Below, piece after piece: positions 37,889 to 50,362 of a DNA stretch of 64,000 bases (positions are counted from its first letter, which is position 1; the number at the start of each line of letters is the position of its first letter). Under the pieces are notes generated by a model, which was given only the letters and a program-made list of their open reading frames with translations, was not told the DNA's origin and ran no database searches. Position numbers and translations under genes: made by a program. Source of the stretch: Pollenia angustigena (Eukaryota; Arthropoda; Insecta; Diptera; Polleniidae); NCBI GenBank assembly GCA_930367215.1, contig OV884059.1, positions 20,484,945 to 20,548,944 of the forward strand. Direction: 5' to 3'.

Positions 37889-38681
37889 ACAAATTCTTTT
37901 TCAAAAAGAGATATAATTATACACTTTCAAACAGAGGAATTTTCACTCATAGAAATACGAGCTAAAATTAATAAACAAGACCAAAACTTAACTTGCAATA
38001 AAATAAGACAGACACAACGTTTTTTCTTTTTTTTTTTTTTTTTTTGTTTAGAGAAACACATTAAATAAGTAAAGGTACAAATAAACAAAACTTAACTTGC
38101 AATAAAAAGAGAACGGGTTTGTTTTAAGAAACACATTAAATTACTAAAGGTACATACATATTAAAATTGTGTTTTTATTAAAAATTTTATATAAAAATAT
38201 TCATGGATATAACTAATTTTTAAATATGTATTCAAAGTAAAGAAACTCCTTTTACTTATGACATTGATTATTAAACCAATCTGGTTTTTTTCCTGAATTA
38301 CTTTCAGAAAACAGACGTTCGAATTATGGTTAGATTTCATATTTTGTGTTTCTAAAATATTATCGTGAATTTTCAAAAGCCTACATTCAATATGTGGTTG
38401 GCATGTTTATACACATTTTATCTGTTAATAGAATTACCAAAATTTTGATAGTAAAAAAAAAACGCTGACGTAGATTTGATTTTTTCTTTGCAGACAAAAA
38501 TGTTTAATTATTACAAATATCCTATTTTACAGTTTGTACCTGAATTTTATAAAAATTAAAAAAAAAATTCAACTTTTTGCAAATTTCAAAAATAAAATTT
38601 ATTTTTTAACTAAAAATCAAACTTTAATAAAAAAAAAATAGTTTAATAAACAAGTGTTAACTCTTTTTAAAAATATTTTGT
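37889..38681. other. H3-H2B convergent intergenic region (unit 4)
   Basis: Carries the unit 3-5 variant set and a longer T run near 38021-38045. No gene seen. Confidence 0.75.
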
Positions 38682-38697
38682 GGCCCTGAAAAGGGCC
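38682..38697 (-). terminator. H2B mRNA 3' stem-loop (unit 4)
   Basis: GGCCCTTTTCAGGGCC in the gene sense. Confidence 0.92.
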
Positions 38698-38756
38698 TTT
38701 TATAAGAATGTAAAAAAGAGGAATTCATGGGCGTTGAGTACATTTTTTTAGAAAAT

Positions 38757-39128
38757 TTACTTGGAGCTGGTGTATTTGGTTACAGCCTTTGTACCTTCAC
38801 TGACGGCATGTTTGGCCAATTCACCGGGCAAAAGTAGACGAACAGCAGTTTGAATTTCACGACTGGTTATGGTGGAACGTTTATTGTATTGAGCCAAACG
38901 AGATGCTTCGGCGGCAATACGTTCAAAGATATCATTAACAAAGCTGTTCATGATACTCATAGCCTTTGAAGAAATTCCAGTATCAGGATGTACTTGCTTC
39001 AAAACTTTGTAAATGTAGATGGCATAACTTTCCTTACGCTTGCGTCTTCTAGTCTTGTCACCCTTTGTAATATTCTTCTGGGCTTTACCGGCCTTTTTTG
39101 TTGCTTTACCACTGGCTTTAGGAGGCAT
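38757..39128 (-). CDS. His2B: Histone H2B, unit 4
   Basis: Intact 123-residue H2B. One silent change near the N-terminus (CCCTTTGTAATA against CCCTTGGTAATA on the plus strand) is private to this unit. Confidence 0.98.
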   Translation of the reverse strand: MPPKASGKATKKAGKAQKNITKGDKTRRRKRKESYAIYIYKVLKQVHPDTGISSKAMSIMNSFVNDIFERIAAEASRLAQYNKRSTITSREIQTAVRLLLPGELAKHAVSEGTKAVTKYTSSK

Positions 39129-39787
<659 letters not shown>

Positions 39788-39856
39788 GATAGTACTCGAA
39801 AAAAGAAGAAAAATACTGTATGACCATCATCGCATATCAATTGAAAATCAACAAAC

Positions 39857-39872
39857 CGTCCTTTTCAGGACG
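39857..39872 (+). terminator. H2A mRNA 3' stem-loop (unit 4)
   Basis: CGTCCTTTTCAGGACG, 70 nt after the stop codon. Confidence 0.92.
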
Positions 39873-42743
39873 ACAAATTTATTTTTAAAAGAGAACATAT
39901 TTTTGTTAACCAAACCCGAAATTTGTTATTTTTGCACAAATTTTTTTCTATTGTTGTGGATAAAAATAAGAAAAATGAAAGTTAAAATCAGCATTACAAT
40001 ATGGAATTTTTATTTCTGGTCATTCTTTCCCAGTCGATTTTAATCTAAGATGATTGGCATTTCTAAGAATAACTAAACATTGTTATTTTATACGAGTAAA
40101 CGATGTGTTTCGTGTGTATGAATACGAAGGAATTCGTATACAAACGTACTTACGTAGATATGTAAATCAATCTGATTCCTTTACACTCAATATAGTATAT
40201 ATGTATATATATATATATTTTTCTTTTAAATTACTATATGTAGGTATATTAAACAGAAATATAAAGAGGAAATAGGTATCCCTGTATAAAAATTACTTTT
40301 TTATATTGCCTACTGGACTAATTGCTATAGGTATTTCTTTTTATTTAACTTGTTTAAAATAAAACAGCATAGGTACATTTTTTATTAATAATTATCTAAG
40401 CCAAAACTAAGCATTTTCCATAAAAAAAATATAAATTTTTATAAATAAAACACCGTTGGCTAAACACTCTTTCTTTGATACAGACAATCAAAGCAACAAA
40501 ACAATGATCTTGTTGTTATTGTATTTTTCTACGAAGCCAGAATTTACTTCGTGTTTACATCGTCAAAGGAATTGGTACACATTTTGTTTTTGCATTAGTT
40601 GCCTACATACTTCTTTTATTTTTCAACGTTTTATTGTGTGTAAATTTGTTTGTGTTTCTTTACGATTGTACCTAGCAAGCTGGTTTTCATTTAGTTTATT
40701 AGTTATTTTGGCAGATTGGAAAAATTTGACTTTTAACTTGAGTTTTATTTCAAAATTTTAATATTTAATTTTATAAGGCGTTAAAGAATTTATAAAAAGA
40801 AAATTTTATAGAAATAATTAAAGTTAATTTTATTTTGAGTTACAAAAATACGTACATACCTATGTATGTATTTATTTATACAATTTTGTTCAATTATTTA
40901 ATGAAAAATATGTATGTTTATGTTATTTTAAATTAAAATAAAGAAAAATTTATATACAGAATATTTTTGTATTTAAATACTTTTTTACAGCTACTGACAC
41001 AATAACGTACCTATTTCAAAATGTCTCCCTTATTTTGAGTTTTTATTAAACATACATACATATATAGGTATGTATAGGTATGTCCATAAATTTAATTTTC
41101 TTAACAGCTGCTTAAAATTTCTTATCCATTTTAATTTTCACTTGAAAAAAAGACATTCGTTTTATACCTAATCATCCCTTTTACACAAACAAAATCCGTT
41201 TATTACGTTTACTCATTTAAACATTGGTATATTTATTGTTGTTATTATATATACATACATACATACATACATATATTCTTAATTGCAAATTCCCTGTATG
41301 TACCGAAGACTTAATATGTAACATTTTGTCCGCTTTATAGCATATGTTTTTGCTGTTCTTGTTAGAAACTTAAAAAATGTGAAGATTATTTCTATATTTA
41401 ATGTAAATCAAGAAGAAGAAGAAAAGTGTACGAAACTATTTTTATTAACAAAAATATATAATTTGTTGTCTTTTAACAATTTCTGAACAAATGTGCATAT
41501 AAATTTAACAACAAAATATACCTATTTAATGTACATAAGTACATTTAAGATATTTTATTTAAAAAAAAGGTAAAGAAAATTATAAATAATTGAAATTTAG
41601 CTCATAGAATAAATTCGAAAAATAAAAAATGTTTAAAATAATATAAAGTAACATTCGAAAGAAAATAATTCCCAGTTTCTATTTGTGAAAATTATAAATT
41701 TATTTTTAATTTTCTTAAATAACAAAAACATACTACGTGTATGAATAAAAATGATTTTCATACCACAATTAGTGCTTGAAGAAATAAAATGCATAAACAA
41801 AACCAAACCAAACTAATGAAATTGCGTAATTTTAAAACATAAAATAATTTAAAATTCTAAATAAAACCCAAATTTAGAAATTAACAACGAACTCTTTCAA
41901 AAATATCTTTAGTGCAATAATTATTTTTGGTATGGCAAAAAAATCGATCTACTAACTAACTTCGTATATTTACGAACAAAAATATTTTCTCGGGCAAACA
42001 AAATAAAATCTAAGAACAAATAGATCTGGTACCAAAAATTCAACATCTCTTTTTAAAACGGGTTTTGTGGTCCGCTTACTACTTTTATATTATCTAGAAA
42101 TTTAATTAAAAAACCAAGGACCCGAAAAGTTCTTTTTTTTATTTTTTGTGCAAGTTAAAAAAATTCTACAGTTTACAGAAAATAAAAAATTTCTAAAATA
42201 GCATTGAAAAAAAGCCGTCGAAAAAAATAAATAAAATGAAGTTTTTAAAATAAAACGTTTTCTAAAAATCTAATTTGTCTGAAGACAAATTAAATATATT
42301 TAAGCATTGTCATAAAAATTTCATTCTTCAAAACAAATTTAAATAAAATTTATGAAGAGGTTTCTGAGAATACATACTACATTTTTTTAAAAATACGTGG
42401 AATATAATTTTCTAAAAAAAAAAACAAACGTTTTAAGAAATATTTTTCAACAAAAAAAGTTTTTAAACAATTTTATTTGTTTTTGTTTACAAAAAAAAAA
42501 GTTTTTGCTTCTTTTGAAACTAAAAAATTTCGTTTTCAAAGGAAGTTTTTCCTTTTTTCGTTTCTATTTAAACACAAAAACACAAAAAAATATTCCTTTA
42601 TTCACACACAAAAATTTTTTATTTCAAAAATAAAATTTAGCTTTGTGTTTTCTGTTAGTAATTTCCGGTCCTTGCAAAAAACAAATGAAATTCAATTGAA
42701 ATATACAAAAATAAAAAACTTTTGCATGACAAATACATAGTAG
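39873..42743. other. Long AT-rich spacer between units 4 and 5
   Basis: Same spacer family with small deletions: the GTTGCTACAAAATATTGAAT segment near 39933 is missing and a CATA run near 41050 is shortened. Relic histone 3' end at 42026-42073. No gene seen. Confidence 0.85.
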
Positions 42744-42926
42744 CTCTGGTATAAAAAATTTATATCCAGAAATGCACTATCTCTTTTTAAAAAACAATCA
42801 GCACTGGTACCAAAAGTATTATATATCAAAAATGCACTATCTCTTTTTAAAAAACAAACAGCACTGGTACCAAAAGTATTATACATATATCAAAAATGCA
42901 CTATCTCTTTTTAAAACAGTTTTTGT
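42744..42926 (-). repeat. Three tandem H4 downstream elements (unit 5)
   Basis: Three repeats, but lacking the extra CTGCA of units 1, 2 and 4 and with a four-base ACAT insertion, so the array varies independently between units. Confidence 0.7.
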
Positions 42927-42942
42927 GGTCCTGAAAAGGACC
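42927..42942 (-). terminator. H4 mRNA 3' stem-loop (unit 5)
   Basis: GGTCCTTTTCAGGACC in the H4 sense. Confidence 0.93.
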
Positions 42943-43004
42943 GATTTGTTCGTTTTATTGATTTATTTGATTATTGATCCGCAAATTAAAATGTAATAGA
43001 GTAA

Positions 43005-43578
<574 letters not shown>

Positions 43579-46063
43579 TGGGCGTGTGCTGCATGATTTT
43601 CTGCTGTCCTGTCCGAATATTGACGTTCGGCCTACTATCGGTCCCACTCGGATCTGTCAACGTTCGTCTTCTTTCATAGACATCTTTATGACGTCATCGG
43701 ACATATATCTGGCACCGACATCTGCCACGGGTCTTAGGACGATGGATTTTGAATCTGATCATCAGGCAGTGGAGATCGTTTTCGAGAGTGGTGGGCTTCT
43801 GAGGGAGACGGGGACCTTGGGATTTGACTTTGAGCGTATGGACAGGGGTCGTTTTAATGGCATATTGTCACGGGTGCTTCCGGGCTTGGAACTCCCGGTT
43901 GACCGGAATGTTTCAAGGGTTGAAATAGACGATAGTATAAGGACGCTCACTGATACACTGAAGACGGCCATGGATGATTCTACCCCTAGGTTTCGGGCGA
44001 AAAGGAGGGGTCTTATCAAACTCCCTGATAATATCCTTGGCTTTATTGCGGAGAAGAAAAGGCTCCGAAGGACATTGTTTAGGACTCTCGATCCGGGCAG
44101 GATGGATATTCTTAAGGCTGATATTCGTAACTTGGACAGAATAATTCAGGGTGCGATTGCAGTATTTGAGGAGAGTTATTGGACCGACTATCTTGAGGGT
44201 ATTCGTGTTGGCTGTAGGATGTTTCGTCAAGTGAAAAGATGTGCTGGCATCTTGAGAAGGGCTCCGATGCCTGACCTGATTACTTCTGGGGGAACACTTC
44301 ATGCGGATGATCATGGTAAGGCAGGGGCCTTGGCAGACCGATATTGCGAGATCCACCGGGGGAATGGGGATCTGCGCATACCCTCCTTTGAGGATACTGT
44401 TGTTCGTAGGGTTTCGACTTTGGGTGGTCATACACCGTCTTTGTTTTTTGGTCGGGAGGTCTTGGCTGATGGCACCGCTACTGCTGTTGATGATCGACGC
44501 CCGGAATGGGATATTATTTCCCCTCGCGATGTGGGTTATGCATTAAGGGCTAGGGCGAACAAGAGGTCTAGCGGCTTAGACGGTATTCCGGATTTTGTCC
44601 TGAAGAGGACTGACTCGGTGACTTGGAGATTTTTGGCCATATTGTTTAACCATTGCCTTAATATTGGATATTTTCCGAGTGAGTGGAAGGTCGGACTTGT
44701 GGTTCCGATACTGAAGTCGCGAACGGACGCTTGTCGGGTGGGGAACTATCGGCCTATCTCGTTGCTGTCTTCTCTTGGGAAACTGCTCGAGTGGTTTATC
44801 TTGAACAGAGTGCGTGATAGGATGATGGAGGGCGGTATTCTGAAGGATAATCAGTTTGGTTTTCGGAGCGGACATTCAACGTCCCATGCTCTCATGGTTT
44901 TTGCGAATTATGTGGCCAGGGGCTTGAACGGCAGATGCCCAACCCTTACGGTGAGTCTGGACTTTTCTAAGGCCTTTGACACTGCTTGGCAGGAGGGCAT
45001 TGTATATAAGATGATGGCCTTGGGATTTGACCGCAATGTGTGTAGAATGGTTGCGGATTTTCTGAAGGACCGCTCTTTTAGGGTGAGAGTTGGCAGTGAG
45101 GTTTCGGATGCTAGGCCGATAGCCGCAGGCGTACCACAGGGCTCTTTACTGGGTCCGGTGCTTTACAACATCTTCCTTTCTGATATTCCCCAGCCATCGG
45201 AGCGGGATCTGCTTTTAGTGTATGCGGATGACATACTGGTTGCTGCAAATGGCCCAAGGGCTAAAACCTTGGAAAGGAGAATGAACACCTATCTTGGAAT
45301 TCTTAGTGAGTACTTCAGGAAGTGGGGGCTTAGGCTCAACGTTGATAAGACGGATGGTGTGTTGATAAAGGGTAGACGTGGTCGGCTTTATCCGAATTCG
45401 CGGTCCTTCATTCCGAACCTTGTGATTGACGGCAGGTCATTTTTATGCTCTGACAGGTTTAGGTACCTTGGCGTTATTTTTCACGAGAATTTCGAATTTT
45501 ATAGGCACATAGACGGTATTCTGGCACGCGTCAAGGGTGTGTTTCATATGTACCTGGGATTGCTTGGCCGTAGGTTGGGACTGAGCGTTAGGGTCAGGCT
45601 TCTCGTGTACAGGCAGATTATCCGGCCTCTAATGGCCTATGCTTTCCCCGCTTGGTTTGGGATATCATCTCACCAAATGGAGAGAATTAGGGTATGGGAG
45701 AGGAGAGTTTTGGCCGCATGTTTGGGGCTTCGCCCGGCGGTTGGTGCTGACGGCATATTTCGTAGGCCCTCGTGTAGGTCGATATACAACGGGATTGATT
45801 TCCAGCGGGTAGACGGTTTTTTGGTTGAATCTGCTATACATTTTTTGGAGGGCTCAGCATCCTTGCGGAATGGATTGGTTGAGTGTTGTTTAAGTAGAGT
45901 TTCCGATCTTGAGACACTGCATAGAAACAGGTACTTCTCGCCTGTAGATCTCCTGACCCTTAGGGACGGGAATCTCTTGTATGGGGATGCAGGCCTCTTA
46001 TTTTACCACAGAAGGATAAATACACTGGATTTGAATAATTTGGTGTATAATACCTCCCAGTAG
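43579..46063 (+). pseudogene. Truncated ORF2 of element C
   Basis: It begins at GRVLHDFLLSC, equivalent to about residue 156 of the element B ORF2, so most of the endonuclease domain is missing, including the GADLNAKH motif. The rest, with an intact reverse transcriptase including YADD, is open to the normal C-terminus (NNLVYNTSQ). The open frame extends upstream into host promoter sequence by chance (ATG at 43520), which is not a real start. It is not expected to be a working retrotransposase. Confidence 0.9.
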
Positions 46064-46442
46064 TTCTGATGAATACTGTATGTTTATCATTTATTTTTTT
46101 TATTTTTTATTTTTATTTTTACCTTTTGTTTTTTATCTTTTTGTTTTTCTTTTATTATTTTAGTTTTAAGTATTACTTAGTTTTAATTTTAGTTTGTAAG
46201 TGAAATATGTGAATTGTTCCTTTTTTCTACCTTTTTCTGGAAATTTTAGCTTAGGATGAATAGTATTAGACATTAAATTTTGAGACTGAATTCGGAAATG
46301 CCGGAATTGTATTAGTTTTAAGGAGGGAATTAGTCTTAGGAACGTTGTATGCGTTAGGGAAATACTTTTATTAAATATTAGTTTTAAGAAACATTGTAAA
46401 AAGAAAATATGGTAAATAAATGAAATCTGAAATCTGAAATCT
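46064..46442 (+). other. Element C 3' UTR and repeat tail
   Basis: T-rich block, then a moderately AT-rich region ending GGTAAATAAATG and about three TGAAATC repeats, mirroring 26886-27285 of element B. There is no poly(A) tail. Confidence 0.8.
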
Positions 46443-46941
<499 letters not shown>

Positions 46942-46982
46942 TTAAATTGATGTGACGAAATAAATAAAAACTATAACAAATC

Positions 46983-46998
46983 GGTCCTTTTCAGGACC
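46983..46998 (+). terminator. H3 mRNA 3' stem-loop (unit 5)
   Basis: GGTCCTTTTCAGGACC with CAAAAAGAGAT downstream. Confidence 0.93.
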
Positions 46999-47787
46999 AC
47001 AAATTCTTTTTCAAAAAGAGATATAATTATACACTTTCAAACAGAGGAATTTTCACTCGTAGAAATACGAGCTAAAATTAACAAACAAGACCAAAACTTA
47101 ACTTGCAATAAAATAAGACAGACACAACGTTTTTTCTTTTTTTTTTTTTTTGTTTAGAGAAACACATTAAATAAGTAAAGGTACAAATAAACAAAACTTA
47201 ACTTGCAATAAAAGGAGAACGGTTTTGTTTTAAGAAACACATTAAATTACTAAAGGTACATACATATTAAAATTGTGTTTTTATTAAAAATTTTATATAA
47301 AAATATTCATGGATATAACTAATTTTTAAATATGTATTCAAAGTAAAGAAACTCCTTTTACTTATGACATTGATTATTAAACCAATCTGGTTTTTTTCCT
47401 GAATTACTTTCAGAAAACAGACGTTCGAATTATGGTTAGATTTCATATTTTGTGTTTCTAAAATATTATCGTGAATTTTCAAAAGCCTACATTCAATATG
47501 TGGTTGGCATGTTTATACACATTTTATCTGTTAATAGAATTACCAAAATTTTGATAGTAAAAAAAAAACGCTGACGTAGATTTGATTTTTTCTTTGCAGA
47601 CAAAAATGTTTAATTATTACAAATATCCTATTTTACAGTTTGTACCTGAATTTTATAAAAATTAAAAAAAAAATTCAACTTTTTGCAAATTTCAAAAATA
47701 AAATTTATTTTTTAACTAAAAATCAAACTTTAATAAAAAAAAAATAGTTTAATAAACAAGTGTTAACTCTTTTTAAAAATATTTTGT
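46999..47787. other. H3-H2B convergent intergenic region (unit 5)
   Basis: As in units 3 and 4, with a few private substitutions near 47059-47083. No gene seen. Confidence 0.75.
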
Positions 47788-47803
47788 GGCCCTGAAAAGG
47801 GCC
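47788..47803 (-). terminator. H2B mRNA 3' stem-loop (unit 5)
   Basis: GGCCCTTTTCAGGGCC in the gene sense. Confidence 0.92.
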
Positions 47804-47862
47804 TTTTATAAGAATGTAAAAAAGAGGAATTCATGGGCGTTGAGTACATTTTTTTAGAAAAT

Positions 47863-48234
47863 TTACTTGGAGCTGGTGTATTTGGTTACAGCCTTTGTAC
47901 CTTCACTGACGGCATGTTTGGCCAATTCACCGGGCAAAAGTAGACGAACAGCAGTTTGAATTTCACGACTGGTTATGGTGGAACGTTTATTGTATTGAGC
48001 CAAACGAGATGCTTCGGCGGCAATACGTTCAAAGATATCATTAACAAAGCTGTTCATGATACTCATAGCCTTTGAAGAAATTCCAGTATCAGGATGTACT
48101 TGCTTCAAAACTTTGTAAATGTAGATGGCATAACTTTCCTTACGCTTGCGTCTTCTAGTCTTGTCACCCTTGGTAATATTCTTCTGGGCTTTACCGGCCT
48201 TTTTTGTTGCTTTACCACTGGCTTTAGGAGGCAT
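47863..48234 (-). CDS. His2B: Histone H2B, unit 5
   Basis: Intact 123-residue H2B. Its promoter side (TATA box at 48325-48332, minus) is not touched by element D, which lies beyond the H2A TATA box. Confidence 0.98.
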   Translation of the reverse strand: MPPKASGKATKKAGKAQKNITKGDKTRRRKRKESYAIYIYKVLKQVHPDTGISSKAMSIMNSFVNDIFERIAAEASRLAQYNKRSTITSREIQTAVRLLLPGELAKHAVSEGTKAVTKYTSSK

Positions 48235-48457
48235 GCTTTCACTTTTTCACTTTTTAGATGTTTTCACTTCACAAACACTTTTAACACTGTTTACAATTTT
48301 TAAATATAAACGTCAAATGTGCGCTTTATATACCTTTTTTCTAACCACTCAGTTTTCTGTCTACCTATTTTGTTATCGTTTACACAATCATCCCCTGTAT
48401 GCGCAGTTGCCATTCAAAAAAAGTATAAATACTCAGTGTTGTGGCGAAAAACTTAAA
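48235..48457. promoter_or_regulatory. H2B/H2A promoter of unit 5, H2A side captured by element D
   Basis: H2B TATA box at 48325-48332 (minus). H2A TATA box TATAAATA at 48424-48431, followed by 12 nt and the left duplication GCGAAAAACTTAAA (48444-48457). Element D starts at 48458, about 34 nt from the start of the TATA box, where an H2A transcript would begin. Confidence 0.85.
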
Positions 48458-48485
48458 GATTGATTAGAACACATTCAATATTAAA

Positions 48486-48513
48486 AGTTAAGTGTTAATG
48501 AAGTGAAAACATC
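48486..48513 (+). repeat. H2B-leader-like sequence in the 5' UTR of element D
   Basis: The stretch around AAGTGTTAATGAAGTG and GAAAACATCTAAAT resembles the H2B mRNA leader and the first bases of element B, with several changes, and continues into AAAAAAGTGCTTTA, shared with element B. Upstream of it are about 28 nt (GATTGATTAGAACACATTC...) whose source I do not recognise. Confidence 0.6.
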
Positions 48514-48610
48514 TAAATACGGATGAAAAAAGTGCTTTATATACAGAAAAAGGAAAGTGTTTAATAAAATAACATAATAATTGTTAAAATAAAAACTTGT
48601 AACTTGTGGT

Positions 48611-48637
48611 CCTATGGAATAATGAGATTCGCATAGG
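48611..48637 (+). promoter_or_regulatory. Conserved 5' UTR hairpin of element D
   Basis: CCTATG-GAAT-AATGAG-ATTC-G-CATAGG forms a 10-bp stem with a one-base bulge, followed by AGGCAATAAAT. A second complement of the 5' arm (ATAGGA, in GTGATAGGACACTG at 48657-48670) could compete for pairing. Confidence 0.65.
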
Positions 48638-48802
48638 AGGCAATAAATAAAATAAAGTGATAGGACACTGAAAATTATTGAAAATTATATAGTAACTTGG
48701 CACTAAAGTGATAAAAATTACTTTTTTGAGTGTCAAATTTAAAATTTGTAAAACTTTGGGTAAAGAAAAAAGACTTTTCGCCTATATGGCACCAAAATTT
48801 TA

Positions 48803-50362
48803 ATGAAAAAATCATCTAGTATGGATGATGAAGAGGGAATGAATTCCAAAAGTAAAAAATTGAAAAAAACGACTGAAGTAGACGTTTTAAATGAAAAATT
48901 GAATGCGGTTCTGAGGAAAAATGAAGAACTCTTACAGACCATTAATAAATATGATCAAAAGATTCAATATTTGATGAGTGAAAATGATTCCTTGAAAAGC
49001 AAGCTAGAAGGATTCATTTCAATGCAAAAGGTGATGATACATAATGAAGAATGCTTAGATACAAGTGAAGATGATGATGATATGGAAGCCGGAGCCTGTG
49101 CGATGAAGCCGGCGGAAGAACCAAATACCAGCCAATGTGTCGAGGCAGAGGTTAAAGCAAAAGTGAAGAAAACTACTCTTAAAGCCTCAAGAGTTAGTGC
49201 TAAGAAATCGAAGACCAAGGAGACGTCGACTAAGGATTCAACTGAAGGTGTGAAGAATTCAACTGAAGGTGTGAACGCGAAGCATAGCAGTAAGTCTGTA
49301 CCAATTATAACCACATATGGTGTTAATGTTAAAGATTTTATTGTTGTAATTAATGAAAAGTTAGGACACTCTAATTATAATATTAGGGTCTTGGGTAAAA
49401 CCGTTGCTAACATAGGGGTCTGCACCCTTGATGATTTTGATAAGGTCAGAAGAACGCTTGAGGATTTAAAGGTGCACTTTTACACCTACACTCCTAAGGG
49501 TTTGCGTCCTTTTTCAGTAGTGGTAGAGGGACTTCCCGGCTCTTTTGAGTCCGGAGAGGTTTTGGAGTATTTGAATGGTCTCCAGATGAACATCAGGATT
49601 CTGAGTCTTACTAGACTGGGGGATAGTAGTTGGTTATTGAAGATGTCTAGGGACTCGGATATTAGGAAGTTCTATGAGGTCCGCTATATTTTGCATTGCC
49701 GCGTGAATATGAGGAAATATTTTCGAAAGGGTGTTACTCAGTGCTACAAGTGTCAAAGGTTTGGCCATGTGGCTATTAACTGTAATATGCCGTATAGATG
49801 TGTGAAGTGTGCTGGATCTCATGGTCCTGGGAATTGTGTTATCCCGCGTAAGGGGGAGAATACACAGGAGACGGTGATGACTGATCCTGTTACTGGTCAG
49901 GTGAATAGAGTGGTTGGTATGCCGGTGAGATGTGCCAACTGTGAGGCTGTTGGGCATGCTGCCAGTTCAAGGGATTGTCCGCGTAGGGTCGATCTTATTC
50001 GTAGAAGGGAGGCGAAGAGGGTAACGGTCGGCGGCTCTCGTCCGCGGCCGATATCGGATGGAGGTAAGGTTAAAGCGGGAGTTTCTTATGCTGCAGTGGC
50101 TGGAACGGCGGCAGGGGGCAATATGGCTGGCACGTTACGTGATGCTGGACCTAGGGATTGTGGTTCTGGTGTTTCTTTGGGCGATGCTATGGCTCAGTAT
50201 GGGACGATTGATAGGGACTGTGAGCGTTTCTTTGGAGGTGGTTTACTGAGGTGTTTGGGGAAGATTGGCGGATTTGCCAGACAGTACGGGAATTTGAATA
50301 GTGACGAGCAGAAGTCTCGTGCCCTACTGGGGATGTTAATTTCGTTAGGACATAATGGCTAG
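48803..50362 (+). CDS. Element D ORF1: gag-like zinc-knuckle protein
   Basis: 519 residues. It has an N-terminal Lys-rich and coiled-coil-like region (about 15-85), an acidic DEDDDD-like run, a Lys/Ser/Thr-rich linker with a short STEGVK/STEGVN duplication, then the pre-zinc-finger domain (about 165-305). The knuckles are CYKCQRFGHVAINC (near 313), CVKCAGSHGPGNC and C..C..VGHAASSRDC. It ends LISLGHNG. The same architecture as in elements A and B makes it the same protein family. Confidence 0.93.
   Translation: MKKSSSMDDEEGMNSKSKKLKKTTEVDVLNEKLNAVLRKNEELLQTINKYDQKIQYLMSENDSLKSKLEGFISMQKVMIHNEECLDTSEDDDDMEAGACAMKPAEEPNTSQCVEAEVKAKVKKTTLKASRVSAKKSKTKETSTKDSTEGVKNSTEGVNAKHSSKSVPIITTYGVNVKDFIVVINEKLGHSNYNIRVLGKTVANIGVCTLDDFDKVRRTLEDLKVHFYTYTPKGLRPFSVVVEGLPGSFESGEVLEYLNGLQMNIRILSLTRLGDSSWLLKMSRDSDIRKFYEVRYILHCRVNMRKYFRKGVTQCYKCQRFGHVAINCNMPYRCVKCAGSHGPGNCVIPRKGENTQETVMTDPVTGQVNRVVGMPVRCANCEAVGHAASSRDCPRRVDLIRRREAKRVTVGGSRPRPISDGGKVKAGVSYAAVAGTAAGGNMAGTLRDAGPRDCGSGVSLGDAMAQYGTIDRDCERFFGGGLLRCLGKIGGFARQYGNLNSDEQKSRALLGMLISLGHNG

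Larger units (their letters stand above)
43579..46442 (+). mobile_element. Element C: 5'-truncated copy of the element B family in the H3 promoter of unit 5
   Basis: A 2.86 kb fragment on the plus strand, in the same direction as H3. It starts inside ORF2 and ends with the complete 3' UTR and repeats of TGAAATC. It is flanked by a perfect 13-bp duplication, GCGCAACGTTATT, at 43566-43578 and 46443-46455. Over its length it is nearly identical to element B, showing recent movement of this family. Truncation probably reflects incomplete reverse transcription. Confidence 0.94.
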
